57,999 nt of DNA from Draconibacterium aestuarii (GTDB lineage: Bacteria > Bacteroidota > Bacteroidia > Bacteroidales > Prolixibacteraceae), in contig JAPOHD010000060.1 in assembly GCA_026671195.1 (NCBI GenBank), forward strand, positions 1 to 57,999, read 5' to 3'. The position numbers and the translations under genes were made by a program. Under the pieces are notes generated by a model. The model was not told where the DNA came from. It worked only from the letters and a program-made list of their open reading frames with translations, and did no database searches. Position 1 is the first letter of the stretch, and each line of letters starts with the position of its first letter. This document shows positions 54,034-57,999 of the stretch, in pieces.

Positions 54034-54399
54034 ATGACCTATAAACCCACTCCAACAGAAAGAGCAAGAGTTCTTCGTAAGAACATGACAGAAGAAGAAA
54101 AACGTCTTTGGGAAAAACTTAGAGCACGGCGTTTTCATGGATTAAAATTCCTGAGACAACATCCGATTACATACGAAATTGTAAAAAATGAACGAAGATA
54201 TTATGTTCCCGATTTTTACTGTGCTGAAAAAAAAGTGATTATTGAGGTAGATGGAATAATTCATAACTACCAAAAAGAGAAAGATACCAGAAGAGAGGAA
54301 CTATTAAAGGAGATGGGATTCAGCATTTTGCGCATCAAAAACGAAGAGTTTGTAAATATTTACGCTGTACTTGAAAAAATTAAAAGTTTTATACTTTAG
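54034..54399 (+). CDS. DUF559-domain (Vsr-like) endonuclease
   Basis: A 121-residue protein covering almost all of the DUF559 fold: an N-terminal RNMTEEEKRLWEKLRARRFHGLKFLRQHPI, then YVPDFYCAEKKVIIEVDG with the acidic residues of the Vsr/PD-(D/E)xK-like active site, and GFSILRIKNEEF. I start at ATG 54034 (MTYKPTPTERARVL). It is an orphan between repeat copies 1 and 2, without a methylase, so its target is unknown; repeats beside it may be its substrate or its carrier. Confidence 0.85.
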   Translation: MTYKPTPTERARVLRKNMTEEEKRLWEKLRARRFHGLKFLRQHPITYEIVKNERRYYVPDFYCAEKKVIIEVDGIIHNYQKEKDTRREELLKEMGFSILRIKNEEFVNIYAVLEKIKSFIL

Positions 54400-54422
54400 C
54401 TCACAATTCAAATCAAAGACAT

Positions 54423-54483
54423 TGGCAACTCACCGGCCAATCGTCCCTCTCTGCGGGTAGAGAGGGAGGCGAGGGTGAGTCGG
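54423..54483. repeat. DUF559-associated repeat, copy 2
   Basis: A 61-bp copy limited to the left end and core (GGCAACTCACCGGCC to GAGTCGG), 24 bp after the endonuclease stop. It lacks the right extension (CGTCGATTATACTTATTGAC) of copies 1 and 3. Confidence 0.85.
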
Positions 54484-54646
54484 TAACTTTTCCCGAATTC
54501 TGTACGTTTTTACAAACCCTTCCTCTTATCCTACCCTTCCTGAAGGCCCGGACGATCAGCCGGTGCTTACTTAATTCCTGTTTATTAAGAAGAAGGTACC
54601 TTATATCTGGTTGGTATAACAACAGAGAAAACTGTCGTTTGAAATG

Positions 54647-54751
54647 CCGGCCAATCGTCCCTCTCTGCGGGTAGAGAGGGAGGCGAGGGTGAGTCGGAAC
54701 CAAACACCGTCGATTATACTTATTGACTCTCCCTGGTTTTTAATCTTTCAT
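54647..54751. repeat. DUF559-associated repeat, copy 3
   Basis: A 105-bp copy that has the core and the right extension found in copy 1 and is otherwise nearly identical to it. It starts at CCGG, lacking the left end. The gap 54484-54646 between copies 2 and 3 shows nothing recognisable other than the shared CCTTCCTCTTATC stretch. Confidence 0.85.
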
Positions 54752-54762
54752 AAGAATCGGTC

Positions 54763-54801
54763 AAAAAAAACCGGCTCACCTCTTGAATGAAGCAAACCGG
54801 T
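54763..54801 (-). terminator. Intrinsic terminator after the 242-residue gene
   Basis: On the minus strand ACCGG pairs with CCGGT across a long loop and is followed by eight T, 40 bp past the stop codon. Confidence 0.6.
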
Positions 54802-54840
54802 CATAATCCTAAAACTTATGTCTGACAAAAATGAATCAAC

Positions 54841-55569
54841 TTATTCTGTTTCCGTTTCGGTTTTTACCGTATTGGATTTGCTTTGTTTAGCGGCCGTATT
54901 GGCTTCGCTAATGTATTGCGACACCTCGGCAATCACTTCGTCGATGTTGGCCGGATCGCCCATGGCCTGCATCGTATTCAGCATGTTTTCCAATAGATCG
55001 AGCGAGGTTTTCAGGTCTTTAAAGGCTTCCTGGTCGAGCACGGTATCATCGGTCGACCGGATGGCGCTGCGTTCGCGTGTTGCTTCCACATAGGCCCGGT
55101 TATCGTTGTCGAGCTCGGTTACCCATTCGGTAGTGAAGGTGGTAACCAGGTGAGGCTGGTTTTTGGGTTTTAGCAGGTCGGCAAGTAAACTATCGATGGC
55201 TGCCGTTTCTTTATCGCGGGCTATGTTATATAATTTCAGTCCGTTTTTCTCAAACTCGGGCCACAGCGCCTCGCAGGCTGCACGGTAGGCTTCGTTTTGG
55301 CGGCCTAAGCCGGCCTGAATATGATCGCGCAACGAGCGGTAGGTATTATCGCGTCGTACATCGGCTCCCTTTACGTTTTGGGTGAGCGGTGTTTTGGTGG
55401 TGCTGCCAATGGCTTGCAGGGCAGTGGCAATTTGTGGTTGCAAACGGCTTATAAGTTTTGTGGCCATTGGGTTTTCGGGCAGTTTGGCACTTAAAAGAGT
55501 ACTAATTTTTTGAACCAATGCAATTAATGCTTCCAGTGTGAAATAGGAGAATAAAATTTTGTTTAACAT
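54841..55569 (-). CDS. Conserved helical protein of unknown function, possibly DUF6261-like
   Basis: A 242-residue soluble, almost all-helical protein. Lys- and Arg-rich stretches are spread along it and the last 20 residues are charged (TVKTETETE). It resembles, by eye only, the DUF6261 family found in Bacteroidota. GC content and codon use are higher in GC than the neighbours. It has its own terminator, and its upstream region holds the 41-bp tandem array starting 130 bp before its ATG. Function unknown. Confidence 0.65.
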   Translation of the reverse strand: MLNKILFSYFTLEALIALVQKISTLLSAKLPENPMATKLISRLQPQIATALQAIGSTTKTPLTQNVKGADVRRDNTYRSLRDHIQAGLGRQNEAYRAACEALWPEFEKNGLKLYNIARDKETAAIDSLLADLLKPKNQPHLVTTFTTEWVTELDNDNRAYVEATRERSAIRSTDDTVLDQEAFKDLKTSLDLLENMLNTMQAMGDPANIDEVIAEVSQYISEANTAAKQSKSNTVKTETETE

Positions 55570-55699
55570 GATTAAAATATTTAAAGGTTAAATTTTTGAT
55601 TCTTCAATTTACAACCATTCGTTTAAAAAGTCAATAGATGACATAATTTTTTTACAATTTTAATTGAAAACCTGCATCCAGGTGCTTTTGCTTTTGTCC

Positions 55700-56041
55700 G
55701 ACGGCTGGCCACATAAATTCTGACAGTTTTTTTGGTTGTCGACGGCTGTCGAGATGAAAACTGATGGTTTTTTTGGGTGTCGACGGCTGTCGCAATAAAA
55801 ACTAACGGTTTTTTTGAGTGTCGACGGCTGTCGAGATAAAAACTGACGGTTTTTTTGAGTGTCGACGGCTGTCGAGATGAAAATTGACAGTTTTTTTGGG
55901 TGTCGACGGCTGTCGAGATGAAAACTGATGGTTTTTTAGGTTGTCGACGGCTGTCGCAATAAAACTAACGGTTTTTTTTGTTGGCGACGGCTGTCGAGAT
56001 AAAAACTGACGGTTTTTTTTGTTGGCGACGGCTGTCGAAAT
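55700..56041. repeat. 41-bp tandem array of two alternating dyads
   Basis: GACGGCTG begins at 55700, 55741, 55782, 55823, 55864, 55905, 55946, 55986 and 56027: eight steps of 41 or 40 bp. Each unit has dyad 1, TCGACGGCTGTCGA (5-bp arms, 4-bp centre) and dyad 2, AAAAACTGACGGTTTTT (6-bp arms, 5-bp centre); centres are 18.5 and 22.5 bp apart, mean 20.5. Both dyads vary with compensating or mild changes. It lies between two divergent genes. There are no spacers, so it is not a CRISPR. Confidence 0.9.
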
Positions 56042-56094
56042 GAAATTTTGATCCTTTTTTGCGGACGATTTACCAGCTGACGCTATTTTACAAA

Positions 56095-56222
56095 GTATAG
56101 TCAGCAGGTGAACGGTTGGACGATGCGGTGTAAAGCGGCGAAAAGTTAATCACCTCAGCATTTGACATCAACCCATTTTATGTTATATTTAGACTGCTAA
56201 AATAAAAAACCGTTGACTATAC
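56095..56222. repeat. Inverted repeat pair, one arm with an insertion
   Basis: GTATAGTCA and AACGGTT occur at 56095-56117, separated by 7 bp (GCAGGTG). Their reverse complement, without that insertion, is at 56208-56222 (AACCGTTGACTATAC). The two lie 90 bp apart. The rest of 55570-56451 shows no other structure. Confidence 0.5.
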
Positions 56223-56451
56223 AAACGAACATAAAATCAGAAACCCGTGCTGCACAGTAAAAACCCGCATACTAACATTTTTTACAATTTACTGGAATAG
56301 CTGTTTTTTCCATGCCCATTGGGGTGGATAACAACACTTTTTAAAACGAGATTAGAAAAATAACAACAATATTGATGTTACGCATTAATTATAGCCAATT
56401 TTAAACGCAACTATTTCCATTAAACAAGCATCTTAAATTAAAATACAACCA

Positions 56452-57534
56452 ATGAAAACTTATAAAATCACTTTAGCTATTTTAATTTCACTTTTTGCTT
56501 TAAGTTCTTGCGAATTAATAGATGATATTTTTACTGATGACTCAGGTATAGATGTTAAAACTTATTCCTGTGATATTCCTAACGTACGAGATATATTTTT
56601 TATTAATAAATCTATCGGCTATGCCGTTGGAGGTGAGGGAATGATTAAAAAAACTACCGACGGTGGACAAACATGGGATCCTCAGGAATCAGGAACTACT
56701 TTGAGTTTAACAACTGTATTTTTCATTGATGAAAACATAGGTTATGCAACGGGAGCCTATAGTCCAAAGTGTACAGGAGAGGACTGTAATAAAAGTGGAT
56801 TGATTTTAAGAACAACAAATGGTGGAAAAAAGTGGGAAAAAGAATTTAAACCAGAAATAGCTTTTTTTTACGATTTATATTTTGTTGACGAAAATAATGG
56901 GATTGGAATACTTCTACCATTAGATTTCAATTCTGATAGTAGGTATGCGGTGACCACTGAAGATGCAGGTAAAACTTGGAATTATTTAAATTTGGAAATA
57001 CAAGATAATATCGGGTTTTCCAACAATCATAGTATCGAAAGAATATTTGTAAAAAATAATGTTTGCTATATATGGGGAGATGAAAGAAAGATTTATAAAA
57101 GCACCGATTTATTTAAAACTTGGGAAACTATTCATACACCTATTAAAATACGAAACGCTTCTTTTGTTAATTCTGAAACAGGATTTATATATGGATTCAC
57201 GCCTGAAACACTGAATTTATATAAGACAATTAATGGTGGGAACAGCTGGAGTAAAATCTCACAATCTGATGAACCAGTTGGATTTTCTCATTTTTTTGAT
57301 GAATCAAATGGAATTAGTATAGATTACAACTCAGAAGTTTTCACTACAGAAGAATTCCCATTACCAAGTTATCCACAAGCGGTTTCGTCCATTATTTATT
57401 TTACAAAAGACGGAGGTACTACTTGGCAAAACGAAGAAAATCCTGAAGTTATATCAGGGTATAAATCTTCTCCAACAAATGACATTATTTTTTATGTTAA
57501 TGATGAAAATACCTATGTTTTAAAACTAAAATAA
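56452..57534 (+). CDS. AT-rich YCF48/BNR-repeat lipoprotein
   Basis: A 360-residue lipoprotein (lipobox ALSSCELID) with repeated sialidase/YCF48-like motifs: TTDGGQTWD, TTNGGKKWE, TTEDAGKTWNYL, TINGGNSWSKI and FTKDGGTTWQNE. These form a beta-propeller. Codon use is distinctly more AT-rich (AAT, ATA, GAA, TTT) than its neighbours, suggesting acquisition by transfer. It lies next to a transposase remnant. Ligand unknown. Confidence 0.8.
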   Translation: MKTYKITLAILISLFALSSCELIDDIFTDDSGIDVKTYSCDIPNVRDIFFINKSIGYAVGGEGMIKKTTDGGQTWDPQESGTTLSLTTVFFIDENIGYATGAYSPKCTGEDCNKSGLILRTTNGGKKWEKEFKPEIAFFYDLYFVDENNGIGILLPLDFNSDSRYAVTTEDAGKTWNYLNLEIQDNIGFSNNHSIERIFVKNNVCYIWGDERKIYKSTDLFKTWETIHTPIKIRNASFVNSETGFIYGFTPETLNLYKTINGGNSWSKISQSDEPVGFSHFFDESNGISIDYNSEVFTTEEFPLPSYPQAVSSIIYFTKDGGTTWQNEENPEVISGYKSSPTNDIIFYVNDENTYVLKLK

Positions 57535-57814
57535 AAAACTGGCTATAACAATTAAGCGTTCGGGCGGTCGGCACGGCCAAGCCTGAACCGGGTGTTGACG
57601 ATACCGGTTTCGAAGCGGGGATGTATACTATGGTTTTTTCGATGTTTGGATGTTTAGTTTTCAGGAGTAAGTTTGTTTACAGGCTTTTGCTTTTTGGACT
57701 GCGCTTAACCTGTTTTTCAGTTTCAAATGTCCTTTTCAGCCTTCTTTTACCAGTCAGGGCACGTGCTTATCCACGGATTTTTCATTTTTGGGCAAAGCTT
57801 CGCCCGGCCCCTAT

Positions 57815-57999
57815 TCAGGGCTTTTTTACAAGGTTTATCAAAAGGGTTAGTGTGGCAGAACCCAGAGGAGGTGGTCCACGCTGGTGAAAACGCCAGATGG
57901 TTACCATTTTACCTTTGCGGCATATCGGACACAGCAAGTGTACCTCGTTGCGTTCGGGCAGATCGGGTTTGCCCAATTCCTGTTGCAGCAGTTCGACAC
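57815..57999 (-). pseudogene. C-terminal end of an IS91-like transposase, cut by the window edge
   Basis: The minus-strand frame from 57997 to TGA at 57815 gives 60 residues with LLCPICRKGKMVTIWRF near the middle and RGPPPLGSATL at the end. A CPxC..G..M pattern close to the C-terminus is common in IS91-family transposases. The window ends before the rest, so I cannot tell an intact gene from a remnant. The region 57535-57814 between it and the previous gene shows GC-rich short stems but no clear IS end. Confidence 0.45.

Noticed and set aside
55700..56041. CRISPR array
   Set aside because: Repeats are contiguous at 41 bp with no unique spacers, vary in sequence, and no cas genes are present.
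57535..57620. Integron attC-like site or IS91 end after the lipoprotein gene
   Set aside because: Short GC-rich stems are present but neither the attC core sites nor a recognisable IS end can be shown.
57621..57887. An 88-codon plus-strand frame near the right edge
   Set aside because: It overlaps the minus-strand transposase-like frame, has no family signal and poor codon use.

Overview
The window is chromosomal DNA from a member of the Bacteroidota, most likely a marine or anaerobic Marinilabiliales/Prolixibacteraceae-type bacterium. The phylum rests on promoters of the TAnnTTTG type, a TonB receptor with an N-terminal carboxypeptidase-regulatory domain, many Sec lipoproteins, a Pit transporter with a fused PhoU-like tail, YwqK, DUF2147 and DUF2202 proteins, and low-GC coding sequence. 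The genus is a guess.

Layout. 0.1-4 kb: a DMT permease and a TPR protein separated by about 1 kb of intergenic repeats. 4-6.3 kb: lipA and lipB with a small toxin-antitoxin pair wedged between them. 6.3-12 kb: a lipoprotein with a small membrane partner, a long non-coding gap with terminator-like hairpins, a LytS-type hybrid histidine kinase and a thymidylate-synthase-like protein. 12-19.5 kb: a membrane-spanning transcription regulator with LamG sensor, then a Tat-exported Gfo/Idh oxidoreductase and a giant HEAT/double-DUF1080 protein, probably a 3-keto-sugar module. 19.6-20.05 kb: a higher-order 21/105-bp repeat array. 20-25.5 kb: methyltransferase, PhnA-like protein, trpS divergent from a trpB2 gene that carries a likely tryptophan attenuator, and lplA. 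25.8-31 kb: small exported proteins and a beta-helix lipoprotein/TonB receptor pair preceded by a Pho-box-like repeat. 31-39.2 kb: a co-directional phosphate cluster (porin, pstS, pstC, pstA, pstB, phoU, phoB, phoR) led by another Pho-box-like repeat. 39.4-43.7 kb: Pit transporter divergent from a second PhoR/PhoB-like pair. 43.7-47.3 kb: a membrane protein, rpoN and asnS. 47.5-51.6 kb: a six-gene operon of DUF4405 membrane protein, ECF sigma factor, anti-sigma factor, two Spy/ZraP-like periplasmic proteins and a DUF2202 lipoprotein. 52-58 kb: PpsR-type kinase/pyrophosphorylase, DUF2147, a DUF559 endonuclease flanked by repeats, a conserved unknown gene under a 41-bp tandem array, an AT-rich YCF48/BNR-like lipoprotein, and the C-terminal end of an IS91-like transposase at the edge.

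The most unusual content is non-coding. Three arrays of unrelated sequence (1.54-1.74, 19.62-20.05 and 55.70-56.04 kb) share a base period of 20-21 bp, about two helical turns; two of them are built from short dyads. The trpB2 leader encodes a short peptide with two near-adjacent Trp codons just before a strong terminator. Three long palindromic REP-like elements are dispersed in the window, one of them in the phoB-phoR junction.
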